A stretch of 53,323 bases of DNA. Source: Crocinitomicaceae bacterium (GTDB taxonomy: Bacteria > Bacteroidota > Bacteroidia > Flavobacteriales_D > Parvicellaceae). The notes under the pieces were generated by a model. That model was not told where the DNA came from. It saw only the letters and a program-made list of their open reading frames with translations, and made no database searches. Of this stretch, positions 8,544 through 18,094 are shown one piece after another. Position 1 is the first letter of the stretch. The number at the start of each line of letters is the position of its first letter. The stretch lies in assembly GCA_002691605.1 (NCBI GenBank), contig NZID01000005.1, positions 1 through 53,323 on the forward strand. The letters run 5' to 3'. Both the position numbers and the translations under genes were made by a program.

Positions 8544-9047
8544 CTATTTAAAAAAAAATTGATATAAATTAAGATCTATAAAACCGTTTTCTTTTCTAAT
8601 CCACTTTTTTTTGCAACCAAATTCTTGAAATCCTGATTTTTCAAATAGATGAATGCTTGGTAAATTATCAGATAAAACCTCTGCATATATTTGTTGTAGA
8701 GAGTGTTCCTTGTGAATAATACTTTTAATTTCTTCTATAGCATTGTATCCGAACCCATTTTTTCTGTGTTTTTCTTCAATTAAAATACCCAACTCTACTC
8801 TGGAATTAACCAAATCAAAATCAATTAAGTCGATACACCCTATGGGTTTAAATTCATGAATAATCATGAATCGATATTGCAGATCCATCAATAAATTTTG
8901 CTTTTTTTGAACGAAATATTTAACCTCATTTTCTGAGTAAAATCTCAATCTACTAGAGAAAAATTGATTGTTTAAATCGTTTTCAATATTAAGTAAAAAG
9001 GGAACATCAGTAACTTCAGGATCTCTAAGTTGGATTATTTTACTCAT
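8544..9047 (-). CDS. GNAT family N-acetyltransferase (SpeG/RimJ-like)
   Basis: IQLRDPEVTDVPFLLNIEND..., LGILIEEKHRKNGFGYNAIEEI, LFEKSGFQEFG. Confidence 0.85.
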   Translation of the reverse strand: MSKIIQLRDPEVTDVPFLLNIENDLNNQFFSSRLRFYSENEVKYFVQKKQNLLMDLQYRFMIIHEFKPIGCIDLIDFDLVNSRVELGILIEEKHRKNGFGYNAIEEIKSIIHKEHSLQQIYAEVLSDNLPSIHLFEKSGFQEFGCKKKWIRKENGFIDLNLYQFFFK

Positions 9048-9056
9048 AATTTCAAA

Positions 9057-9830
9057 CTAAATGTTAATTTCACCACTAAAAACAAATGAAGAAGTCCCTG
9101 AAAGAAAAATTTCGGTAAAACTAGTATCCTTTTTTTCAAATTCTACAAAAAGTTGACCTCCAAGCGTATTCACTGAAACTTTATTGGGAATATTATTTTG
9201 AATGCCATATGCAAGTGCTGCTGCAGTTACGCCAGAACCGCAAGATAAAGTTTCATTTTCAACTCCCCTTTCGTAGGTTCTCATAAATAATTCCTGATTT
9301 TGCGACTTTACTAAATTTACATTGATACCATTATCTTTATATTGAATGTTATTTCTAATAGATCTGCAATGAGTTATAAAATCCAAACTCTCCCAACTTG
9401 ACCTAAATTGAATGTAATGGGGCGAACCCGTATTGACTTGATAGTCTCCATTCGATAATTTTTTAACGGTAACCGGACCTAAAATACTTATCTTTACTAT
9501 TTCACTTTCATAAATTTGACCTTGATGAGCTCCGTCATTCGTGTAAAAGGAGCATTTTTTTTGAATTAATCCTTGATGAAAATTGTATAAAACTGCACAT
9601 CTACTTCCATTTCCGCAAAAACTCTTAGAACCATCAGGATTATAAAAAACCATTTCAAAATCAAATTTTTTTTTATTATTTATTAGCATTAATCCATCAG
9701 ATCCAATACCATATTTTCTATCACAAATTTTCCTTACAGTTTCTTTATTTATATTTACATTAAACTTCCTTAAATCAATTATAATAAAATCATTTCCAGT
9801 TCCTTGATATTTAAAGAATTTAACATTCAT
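9057..9830 (-). CDS. dapF: Diaminopimelate epimerase
   Basis: FFKYQGTGNDFIIID, FCGNGSRCAVLY, ETLSCGSGVTAAA (both catalytic Cys). Start set to ATG 9830 (MNVKFFKYQG) because a -7 box lies in the 9831-9863 extension. Confidence 0.94.
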   Translation of the reverse strand: MNVKFFKYQGTGNDFIIIDLRKFNVNINKETVRKICDRKYGIGSDGLMLINNKKKFDFEMVFYNPDGSKSFCGNGSRCAVLYNFHQGLIQKKCSFYTNDGAHQGQIYESEIVKISILGPVTVKKLSNGDYQVNTGSPHYIQFRSSWESLDFITHCRSIRNNIQYKDNGINVNLVKSQNQELFMRTYERGVENETLSCGSGVTAAALAYGIQNNIPNKVSVNTLGGQLFVEFEKKDTSFTEIFLSGTSSFVFSGEINI

Positions 9831-9835
9831 AGAGG

Positions 9836-9843
9836 CAAAAGTA
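9836..9843 (-). promoter_or_regulatory. Candidate -7 box TACTTTTG for dapF
   Basis: Exact TAnnTTTG on the minus strand, 5 nt upstream of ATG 9830. Confidence 0.6.
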
Positions 9844-9924
9844 GTTAAAATAATCCTTAACAATATTTAACATCAAAACCATAATAATAATGGTAATTGA
9901 CACTTAGTTTTACAAAAAATTTAA

Positions 9925-11400
9925 ATGAAACAAGCTATATTAATATTTACGGCCATTTTAATTGGTGGTAGTTTAACCTATCTCACAATAGATAATCGTA
10001 ATCAAAGCGATATCACCAAGAATATAAAGGAGAATAATACTATTACAAAAAAAGACCGCTCATCTACTAAAACCATCTTAGCTTCTAATCACATAAATAA
10101 TCCTTATAATTTAGATTTCACAAATGCAGCAGAGAAAACAGTAAATGCTGTTGTTCATATAAAAAGTGAATACCTCCAATCTTATAATTCGGATCCGTTA
10201 CTAGACTATTTTTGGGGTCCTCAGGGCAGTAGAGGTCATAGACCTCAAATTGCTACTGGTTCTGGAGTAATTATTTCAGAAGACGGTTACATAGTTACAA
10301 ATAACCATGTAATTGATGATGCTTCCAATGTTTTAATTACATTGAACGACGGTAGAGAGTTGTCAGCTAAAATAATAGGAAGCGACCCAAATACGGATTT
10401 AGCATTGTTAAAAATAGATGAAAAAAATCTTCTTTTTACAGAATTTGGTAATTCAGATGATCTGAAATTAGGTGATTGGGTACTTGCAGTCGGTAATCCT
10501 TTTAATCTAACTTCTACAGTAACAGCTGGAATTGTTAGTGCGAAATCAAGAAACATTAATATTTTAAGATCCAATTCAAGAGACAATATTTTTCCATTAG
10601 AATCATTCATTCAGACTGATGCTGCTGTAAATTCAGGAAATAGTGGAGGAGCATTGGTTACTCCAGATGGCTATTTAGTTGGGATCAATACTGCAATTGC
10701 ATCCAAAACTGGCTCTTATTCAGGGTACTCATTTGCTATTCCATCCAATATAGCCTTAAAGGTGATCAATGATCTAAAAAATTATGGTGTAGTTCAAAGA
10801 GCATTTATAGGTATAATGATTCAAGATGTTACCCAAGAATTAATGGATCAATTAAAATTACCTAGTACTAATGGAGTTTTAGTAAGTGGTTTTTCAGAAA
10901 ATGGAGCTGCACAAGAAGCTGGCATTGAAAAATACGATGTCATTCTCAAAGTAGAAGATGTGCCAGTGAATGATGTACCAGAACTTCAAGAGCAAATTGG
11001 CAAACACAAGCCTGGTGATGTGGTTAAAATGCTCATTCAAACTAAAAAAGAAATTAAAGAAGTCAGTGTTGAATTGAGAAATGAAAATGGGAATACTGAA
11101 ATCATTAACAAAAAACTTACTGAAAAAGAATCTATTTTATTTGGAGCAACCTTAGAAGATCTTCAGCTTAATGATTTAAAACGGTTAAAGATTAAAAGTG
11201 GAGTTGTATTGAAAAAAATTGACAATGGAAAATTTAAAAATATTGGTATAGAAAATGGATTTATCATAACTCATGTGGATAAAGTTCCTATTGATAACAA
11301 AAGAAATTTAATTAATTTATTAAGATCTAAAAAAGGAGGAATCTTAATTGAAGGACAATATCCCAACGGAACTAAAGGGTATTTCGGTATTGGTCTGTAA
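9925..11400 (+). CDS. Periplasmic serine protease, HtrA/DegQ family (PDZ)
   Basis: TGSGVIISEDGYIVTNNHVI, DPNTDLALLKI, NSGNSGGALVTPDGYLVGINTAI; PDZ region GVLVSGFSENGAAQEAGIEKYDVI. Confidence 0.95.
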   Translation: MKQAILIFTAILIGGSLTYLTIDNRNQSDITKNIKENNTITKKDRSSTKTILASNHINNPYNLDFTNAAEKTVNAVVHIKSEYLQSYNSDPLLDYFWGPQGSRGHRPQIATGSGVIISEDGYIVTNNHVIDDASNVLITLNDGRELSAKIIGSDPNTDLALLKIDEKNLLFTEFGNSDDLKLGDWVLAVGNPFNLTSTVTAGIVSAKSRNINILRSNSRDNIFPLESFIQTDAAVNSGNSGGALVTPDGYLVGINTAIASKTGSYSGYSFAIPSNIALKVINDLKNYGVVQRAFIGIMIQDVTQELMDQLKLPSTNGVLVSGFSENGAAQEAGIEKYDVILKVEDVPVNDVPELQEQIGKHKPGDVVKMLIQTKKEIKEVSVELRNENGNTEIINKKLTEKESILFGATLEDLQLNDLKRLKIKSGVVLKKIDNGKFKNIGIENGFIITHVDKVPIDNKRNLINLLRSKKGGILIEGQYPNGTKGYFGIGL

Positions 11401-11481
11401 CCATTATTTTATACAATCGCTTAATTAAATGTAACCCTATGTAATACTTTTCGTAATACATCATGAACTAAAAAAACAGTC

Positions 11482-11595
11482 ATGAAGAGTATAATGGAAG
11501 TATCATTTAATGTCTTATTATGGACAATAGTAGGTGCCCTATCTGTATCTTTGGGTCCTTTTATAATAGGTTTTCTGGAGTCAATTTTAAATTAA
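11482..11595 (+). CDS. Small hydrophobic protein (37 aa), uncharacterised
   Basis: ORF MKSIMEVSFNVLLWTIVGALSVSLGPFIIGFLESILN; below the ORF-track length cut-off; a TACTTTTC box (11445-11452) lies upstream. Confidence 0.4.
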   Translation: MKSIMEVSFNVLLWTIVGALSVSLGPFIIGFLESILN

Positions 11596-11631
11596 AGACC
11601 ATAAATCTTTAAATTCCTTTAGAAATTTTAC

Positions 11632-11639
11632 TACTTTTG
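11632..11639 (+). promoter_or_regulatory. -7 box TACTTTTG
   Basis: Exact TAnnTTTG, 4 nt upstream of GTG 11644. Confidence 0.6.
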
Positions 11640-11643
11640 TGGT

Positions 11644-12831
11644 GTGTTTTTTCTAAAATATATATACACATTTGTTTTTGTTATGTTGCTTTCTATCGTT
11701 TTTTCGCAACATAGATCTTATAACGACAAATATGAATACAGAAAAAAAAGACATGAAGTTACCTTAGGAGTAGGTGCTTCTAATTGCTTGACAGACCTTG
11801 GTGGGAGTTTTATTTCAGATCCCAATACTGAAGTGTCACAAATTGATTTTTTAAGATCTGTTTATGACACCGATTTAGCCAAGTCTAACTTCTCTTTTAA
11901 TGCTGCATACATTTATCACTTTAAAAGAAAACTCAATTTTAGAGGGAATTTAGTTTTTGCTAAAATAGGTGCTGATGATGCTATTTCCGATGATCTTAAC
12001 AGACAAAATAGAAATTTAAACTTTAAAAGTAATATAGTCGAACTTTCTGGTATCGTAGAGTATTATTTTGCAAAACCAATTACTGGAAATAAATTTAATC
12101 TTAAAGATGTTCAAGGCCACAAATTAGCTCCAAATTTTCTTGCACATTGGGGATTTTATATCATGGGTGGTGTTGGAGGTTTTTATTACAACCCTAAGGG
12201 TCTAAATAATAAGGTTTATAATTCTGAGGCGCATATGAATAGTAATTTCAACCCACTTGTAGACGATGAATGGTATAGTTTAAGACCACTGCACACTGAA
12301 GGACAAGGTATGTATGGAAATAAAACCAAATTTCAAAAAGATGGCAAAACTTATTCTCCTATTGCAATTTGTTTTCCAGTTGGATTTGGATTAGAAAAGG
12401 CTTTTAATGGGGACATGGGACTTAAGATTGAAGCTTCTTACAGATTTACTACCACAGATTATTTAGACGATGTTAGTAGTGTTTACTATAACAGAGATGC
12501 TATAATCGATAAAGGCGGGAATATTGCTGGAGTTATGTCAGGAACCAATTCAGGTTGGCCTAGACCTTACATGGCTTTTGTTTCAAATACTAGTGATCCT
12601 TTGCCAGATGGAGCTACTCCACCAGATCAATCTTTAATTGATGTGTATGGCCCACGAGTTTATACAACTGTTGGGACAAGTGCAGAAGAAGGATTTGTCA
12701 GAGGTGATCCAACTGCTAATGACAGTTACATGTTTTTTAATATTAGCTTTTATAAAAATTTTTCAAGCCACACTAAATGGTACAGAAATGTACATCACGG
12801 AAAAAATGTAAGAATCAAAGCTTCATTTTAA
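11644..12831 (+). CDS. DUF6089-like outer-membrane protein
   Basis: N-terminal signal (FLKYIYTFVFVMLLSIVFSQ), HEVTLGVGASNCLTDLGG, beta-rich repeats, terminal IKASF. Confidence 0.65.
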   Translation: MFFLKYIYTFVFVMLLSIVFSQHRSYNDKYEYRKKRHEVTLGVGASNCLTDLGGSFISDPNTEVSQIDFLRSVYDTDLAKSNFSFNAAYIYHFKRKLNFRGNLVFAKIGADDAISDDLNRQNRNLNFKSNIVELSGIVEYYFAKPITGNKFNLKDVQGHKLAPNFLAHWGFYIMGGVGGFYYNPKGLNNKVYNSEAHMNSNFNPLVDDEWYSLRPLHTEGQGMYGNKTKFQKDGKTYSPIAICFPVGFGLEKAFNGDMGLKIEASYRFTTTDYLDDVSSVYYNRDAIIDKGGNIAGVMSGTNSGWPRPYMAFVSNTSDPLPDGATPPDQSLIDVYGPRVYTTVGTSAEEGFVRGDPTANDSYMFFNISFYKNFSSHTKWYRNVHHGKNVRIKASF

Positions 12832-12841
12832 TGATCCATTA

Positions 12842-13225
12842 ATGAAAAAAATTATTTTTTTTTCTTTTTTAAATCTTCTTACCCATGTTTTTATTTCTCA
12901 AGAATACTGTTTAAATGACGTAACGAATCTCCTAAAAGATACTGTTTATTCTACTAAAGATATTAGTTTAATTAACGGTACTGTTTTCGATCATTATGAA
13001 AACGGAATGATCAAACTTTTGATAGAATTTGAGAATGGAATAAAAAATGGCGAATTTAAAAAATGGTACAGTAATGGTCAATTAATATTTAGTGGAAATT
13101 TCATTAAAGGGGTTAAAAATGGGGTTTTTGAAGAGTACGATATTTATGGAAAAAAACTCTCAAAAATAAAATATAAAGAAGGTATAATTCTTTGGGAAAA
13201 AGATTACTCAGAAAAATACCAGTGA
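12842..13225 (+). CDS. Secreted MORN-repeat-like (toxin-antitoxin-YwqK-type) protein
   Basis: DHYENGMIKLLIEFENGIKNGEFKKWYSNGQLIFSGNFIKGVKNGVFEEYD repeats; signal peptide. Confidence 0.7.
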   Translation: MKKIIFFSFLNLLTHVFISQEYCLNDVTNLLKDTVYSTKDISLINGTVFDHYENGMIKLLIEFENGIKNGEFKKWYSNGQLIFSGNFIKGVKNGVFEEYDIYGKKLSKIKYKEGIILWEKDYSEKYQ

Positions 13226-13264
13226 ATTACCTTTTTATAGATTTAAATTAAAATTTTAACTTTT

Positions 13265-15694
13265 ATGAATAATTTGAGATTTTTACTTCCATTATTTTTA
13301 CTTCCTTTTTTCAATTGTGCTCAAAATAATATTACCATTAGTGGTTATGTTGATGAAATTGAAAGTGGAGAAAAATTAATAGGTGCAACAATTTATGACT
13401 TGAAATCTGGTAAAGGGACTATTAGCAATGATTATGGATTTTACAGCCTAACTCTTCCTAAAGATTCACTAAAAATCAGAGTAAGTTACATTGGTTATGT
13501 AACTCAAGTTTTTGAAGATTATCCAGATTCAGATCTTACTAAGAATTTTTCACTTAGTGATCAAATGCTTCAAGAAGTAGAGATTTTATCTTCCAAAGAA
13601 GAATTAGTTCATCAAAAGTCAGAGATGAGTACTGTTGATTTATCTATGGATAAAGTTAGAGCCTTACCTGCACTTTTAGGGGAAAATGATGTAATGAAAA
13701 CCATTCAGTTACTTCCAGGTGTGCAAACAGGAAGTGAAGGTACATCTGGGCTTTATGTAAGAGGAGGAGGACCAGATCAAAATTTAATTTTATTGGATGG
13801 AGTACCTGTTTACAATGCCTCTCACCTATTTGGGTTCTTCTCTGTTTTTAATTCAGATGCAATTAATTCTACCAAATTGGTCAAAGGAGGTTTTCCGGCT
13901 CGGTACGGTGGTAGGTTATCTTCTGTTATTGATATTAAAATGAAAGAGGGAAATATGAAGAAATTTCATGGACAAGGTTCTATTGGTCTTATTGCTTCCA
14001 AAATATCTTTAGAAGGTCCCATAATAAAAGATAAAACTTCTTTTATAATTTCTGCAAGAAGAACTTATTTAGACATATTAGCTAGACCATTTATAGCTGC
14101 AAATCAGCGAAGACAAGCAAGTAAAAATGAGGGTGATGCAAATAGTTCAAACACTGGTGGATATTATTTTTATGATTTTAATGGTAAAATCAACCATAAA
14201 ATAAACGAAAAACATAGACTTTACCTAAGTAATTACATGGGAAGAGATCGAGCGTTTTTAGATGCAATTGATAGTTACAGTAATGTCAATGACTCTAGTT
14301 ACGGTGTGGATACCACAAAATCTCAGTTAAGATGGGGAAATATTATAAGTGCCTTAAGATGGAATTATATGCCTTCTAACAAGGTTTTTATAAATACTAC
14401 GCTAAGATATAGTAAATATGATTTTTTAATCGCTTTTGGAAGTAGTAATACCCAAACTACAACTAATCCTAATAATACCACATCAACGGTAAATCAAAAT
14501 TTTAATTATTCTTACATTAGTAATATAGAAGATTGGTCTGGTAAAATTGATGTAGACTGGATGCCCAACCCAGATCATTTAATAAAGTTGGGTATTGGAG
14601 ATATATATCATACTTTTACTCCTGGAGTAAATCAGTTTCAATTGTCAGACAGCACCACTGCTTTAGACACGACCTTTGGAGCTGTAAAACATTACGCTCA
14701 TGAAGTATCTGCGTACATAGAAGATGACTGGACGGTTAATAATTCACTTAAAGGAAATGGAGGTCTTCACTACAGTACATTTTTTGTAGGAAATAAACAA
14801 TACTCATCTTTTCAACCAAGGATAAGTTTTAGGTATTTAATAGATTCCAAATCTTCCTTTAAAATGGGATATGCTAAAATGGGTCAATTTTTACATTTAT
14901 TAACCAATTCTGGAATAGGATTGCCCACTGATCTATGGGTCCCAGCAACTGAAAAAATAAAACCTCAGTTCTCCGATCAAATTGCTGCTGGTTATGCTAG
15001 AACATTTAATGATAAAATTGAAGTTTCGTTAGAAGGGTATTATAAAACAATGGATAATTTAATTGAGTATAAAGATGGCGCTTCATTTTTTGATTCTCAG
15101 ACTGATTGGCAAGATAAAATTCATATTGGAAGAGGTTGGTCTTATGGAGGAGAGTTGCTTATTGAAAAGAAAATGGGAAAAACCACAGGATGGATTGGAT
15201 ATACTTTATCATGGACCAATAGACAGTTTGATTCCATAAATTTCGGACTTACTTATCCTTACAGATATGATAGAAGACATGATATTGGCATTGCTATAAC
15301 ACATGAGATCAATAATCGGATTAATATTGGTATGGTGTGGGTTTATGGCACTGGAAATGCTGTAACTCTTGGTCGAGAATCTTATTCATCTTTTAATAGT
15401 TCATTAGTAAATAATATCAATAGTTTTAATTTATCTAATGAAAGTGTTGTTGATCATATAGAAAGTAGAAATAATTATAGAATGCCTAACTACCACAGAC
15501 TGGATATCTCCATTAATATGAGAAAAGAGAAAAAATGGGGAGAAAGGACTTGGAGTTTTGGATTGTATAATGCCTACAGTAGACAAAATCCATTTTATTT
15601 ACAATTCACCCGAGACGAAAAAGGAAATTCTCAGCTTTCCCAATTTAGCTTATTTCCAATAATTCCATCCTTTACTTATTCTTTTAAATTTTAG
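13265..15694 (+). CDS. TonB-dependent receptor with carboxypeptidase-regulatory-like N-terminal domain
   Basis: ITISGYVDEIESGEKLIGATIYD (CarboxypepD_reg-like), plug domain GLYVRGGGPDQNLILLDGVPVYNASHLFGFFSVFN, beta-barrel, terminal FTYSFKF. Confidence 0.93.
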   Translation: MNNLRFLLPLFLLPFFNCAQNNITISGYVDEIESGEKLIGATIYDLKSGKGTISNDYGFYSLTLPKDSLKIRVSYIGYVTQVFEDYPDSDLTKNFSLSDQMLQEVEILSSKEELVHQKSEMSTVDLSMDKVRALPALLGENDVMKTIQLLPGVQTGSEGTSGLYVRGGGPDQNLILLDGVPVYNASHLFGFFSVFNSDAINSTKLVKGGFPARYGGRLSSVIDIKMKEGNMKKFHGQGSIGLIASKISLEGPIIKDKTSFIISARRTYLDILARPFIAANQRRQASKNEGDANSSNTGGYYFYDFNGKINHKINEKHRLYLSNYMGRDRAFLDAIDSYSNVNDSSYGVDTTKSQLRWGNIISALRWNYMPSNKVFINTTLRYSKYDFLIAFGSSNTQTTTNPNNTTSTVNQNFNYSYISNIEDWSGKIDVDWMPNPDHLIKLGIGDIYHTFTPGVNQFQLSDSTTALDTTFGAVKHYAHEVSAYIEDDWTVNNSLKGNGGLHYSTFFVGNKQYSSFQPRISFRYLIDSKSSFKMGYAKMGQFLHLLTNSGIGLPTDLWVPATEKIKPQFSDQIAAGYARTFNDKIEVSLEGYYKTMDNLIEYKDGASFFDSQTDWQDKIHIGRGWSYGGELLIEKKMGKTTGWIGYTLSWTNRQFDSINFGLTYPYRYDRRHDIGIAITHEINNRINIGMVWVYGTGNAVTLGRESYSSFNSSLVNNINSFNLSNESVVDHIESRNNYRMPNYHRLDISINMRKEKKWGERTWSFGLYNAYSRQNPFYLQFTRDEKGNSQLSQFSLFPIIPSFTYSFKF

Positions 15695-15696
15695 AA

Positions 15697-16602
15697 ATGA
15701 AAAAAATATTTATATTATTGGTTATTGCTTCCACTTTTATTTCTTGTGAAAAAGTGATTCCTTTTGAAGGAGATGTTACTGTCTCTAAATTAGTAATCAA
15801 TTCTATTTTTGAAAGTGATTCTAACTTTAAAGTTCATGTAAGTAGTAGTAGAAGTGTTGTTGATACAGCTTCTTTTCTAAATATTGAAGATGCTGAGGTT
15901 AAAATTTTGGATAATGATGGAAATATCGTCGATGTACTAAACCATATTAATAATGGCTTTTATATAGGTCAAACCTATCCAGAAGAAAATAAAACCTATA
16001 ATCTTGAAGTTAAACATCCAAATTATACCAATATCACTTCTTTAGATTCTTTACCAGCCCCAATTAACATAAAGAGTATAGATACCACTACCGTTTTGGA
16101 CCCCATTAATGGCGACAGAATTCAAATAAATTTAAATTTTGATGACCCTTCTAACTTTCAAAATTATTATTTATTAGAAACTTATGCTGTGAGCGAATAT
16201 ATTTTACTTGAAGGCATAGATACTATAGAACATGAAATTGACACTGCTCAGCAATATATGATATTATCCGATGTGGTTTTTCAGAACGGAGGATCACCGT
16301 GGAGAGATCAAGGCTTATTTAATGATTTACTTTTTAATGGACAAAATAAGGTTTTAGAATTTGAAATTCCATTTTACGACGAAAGTGGTTACGAGGACGG
16401 TTATGAGTGGAGTTATAAAATTTCAGGTATAAGAATTTATCTTCATAATATTTCAAAATCGTATTATTATTACAGAACCAGCTTAGAGCTATATCAAAAC
16501 ACATCTGGAAATCCATTTGCACAACCTGTGCAAGTGTATAGCAATATAGAAAATGGATTTGGAATTTTTGCAGGATCTCAAATTACCTATTTTGATTTAT
16601 AA
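15697..16602 (+). CDS. DUF4249-type lipoprotein paired with the TonB receptor
   Basis: Lipobox-like STFISCEK; LVINSIFESDSNFKVHVSSSRSV; position directly after a TonB receptor. Confidence 0.75.
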   Translation: MKKIFILLVIASTFISCEKVIPFEGDVTVSKLVINSIFESDSNFKVHVSSSRSVVDTASFLNIEDAEVKILDNDGNIVDVLNHINNGFYIGQTYPEENKTYNLEVKHPNYTNITSLDSLPAPINIKSIDTTTVLDPINGDRIQINLNFDDPSNFQNYYLLETYAVSEYILLEGIDTIEHEIDTAQQYMILSDVVFQNGGSPWRDQGLFNDLLFNGQNKVLEFEIPFYDESGYEDGYEWSYKISGIRIYLHNISKSYYYYRTSLELYQNTSGNPFAQPVQVYSNIENGFGIFAGSQITYFDL

Positions 16603-16700
16603 AAAAAGTTCTCAACAGGTTGTTTCTATCTGTTAATAACTAATTTTCAACATCCGGAAAGTTTAAGGTCATTTAATTTGACTTAAGGGAGTACATGAAT

Positions 16701-16708
16701 TACATTTG
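16701..16708 (+). promoter_or_regulatory. Bacteroidota promoter: -33 TTTG (16677-16680), 20-bp spacer, -7 TACATTTG, upstream of rpoD
   Basis: Both consensus elements with near-canonical spacing. Confidence 0.7.
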
Positions 16709-16727
16709 ATACAACGAAAACCTTCCC

Positions 16728-17591
16728 ATGAGACAACTTAAAATTACCAAATCAATAACCAATAGAGAAAGCCAATCATTAGATAAGTACCTGCAGGAAA
16801 TTGGTAGAGAAGAGCTAATTACTGCTGAAATGGAGGTAGAATTGGCTCAAAAAATAAAACAAGGAGATCAAATAGCCTTAGAGAAATTAACCAAAGCTAA
16901 TCTTAGATTTGTTGTTTCAGTTGCTAAACAATACCAAAATCAAGGACTTACCCTTCCAGATTTAATTAATGAAGGAAATCTAGGACTAATTAAAGCAGCC
17001 CAAAGATTTGACGAAACAAGAGGATTCAAATTCATTTCTTATGCTGTATGGTGGATTCGTCAATCAATTCTTCAAGCTTTAGCTGAACAGTCAAGAATAG
17101 TAAGACTTCCTTTAAACCAAGTAGGTTCATTGAACAAAATTAATAAAGCTTTTTCAAAATTAGAACAAGAATTTGAAAGGCCTCCAAGCAGTGATGAATT
17201 AGCAAGTGCTTTAGATTTAACAGAAGAAAAAGTCAAAGATACTATGAAAGTAAGTGGGCGACATGTGTCGGTAGATGCTCCATTTGTTGATGGTGAAGAT
17301 AATTCTTTATTAGATGTTATGGTTAATAACGATAGTCCAAAGGCAGATTTAGAATTAATGAGAGAGTCTCTTCAAAGAGAAATAGAAAGATCGTTAGCCA
17401 CACTAAGTGATAGAGAAAAGGATGTAGTTATGTTGTTTTTTGGTATTGGCAAGCAACATGGTTTAACGTTAGAAGAAATTGGATCTAAGTTTGATTTAAC
17501 ACGAGAAAGAGTAAGACAAATTAAAGAAAAAGCAATTAGAAGATTAAGACATAATTCGAGAAGTAAATTATTAAAGGCTTATTTGGGTTAA
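16728..17591 (+). CDS. rpoD: RNA polymerase primary sigma factor (RpoD, Bacteroidota type)
   Basis: [90 protein letters not shown]. Confidence 0.97.
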   Translation: MRQLKITKSITNRESQSLDKYLQEIGREELITAEMEVELAQKIKQGDQIALEKLTKANLRFVVSVAKQYQNQGLTLPDLINEGNLGLIKAAQRFDETRGFKFISYAVWWIRQSILQALAEQSRIVRLPLNQVGSLNKINKAFSKLEQEFERPPSSDELASALDLTEEKVKDTMKVSGRHVSVDAPFVDGEDNSLLDVMVNNDSPKADLELMRESLQREIERSLATLSDREKDVVMLFFGIGKQHGLTLEEIGSKFDLTRERVRQIKEKAIRRLRHNSRSKLLKAYLG

Positions 17592-17609
17592 TTTGAAAAA
17601 TCATTACAA

Positions 17610-18053
17610 ATGAAAAATAAGAATAATTTAAAAATACAAGTAGGTGATAATGGCCAAAATTTAAGCCCTACTCTTCCAAAAGAAATCAAAAATTATTTAA
17701 TAGATATTGATGGAACAGTTACTGAAGACATTCCGAACGAAGAACCAGAAAGAATGCTAACATGTGAGCCATTTACAGATGCCTTAGAAGTTTTAAATAA
17801 TTGGTATGATCAAGGACATATTATTACTTTTTTTACATCTAGAACCGAAGATCATAGAGAATATACTGAACGATGGTTAAATAAACACCATTTCAAATAT
17901 CATGGACTATTGATGAATAAGCCCAGAGGGGGAAATTATCATTGGATAGACAATCACATGGTAAAAGCTACTAGATTTAGAGGGAAATTTACACCATTAA
18001 TTAGAACTGCAAAAAAAATAGAAGTATTCAATGACGATTATATTTCTAAATAA
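17610..18053 (+). CDS. HAD-superfamily hydrolase-like protein
   Basis: YLIDIDGTVTEDIP (DxDGT motif), ITFFTSRTEDHREYTERWL. Confidence 0.75.
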   Translation: MKNKNNLKIQVGDNGQNLSPTLPKEIKNYLIDIDGTVTEDIPNEEPERMLTCEPFTDALEVLNNWYDQGHIITFFTSRTEDHREYTERWLNKHHFKYHGLLMNKPRGGNYHWIDNHMVKATRFRGKFTPLIRTAKKIEVFNDDYISK

Positions 18054-18094
18054 TTGCATTTATTTTTTAAATTTACTAATTACAAACTCTAACA

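Noticed and set aside
10287-10610. 107-aa minus-strand ORF inside the htrA/degQ gene
   Set aside because: Antisense shadow of the protease core; no motif or promoter support.
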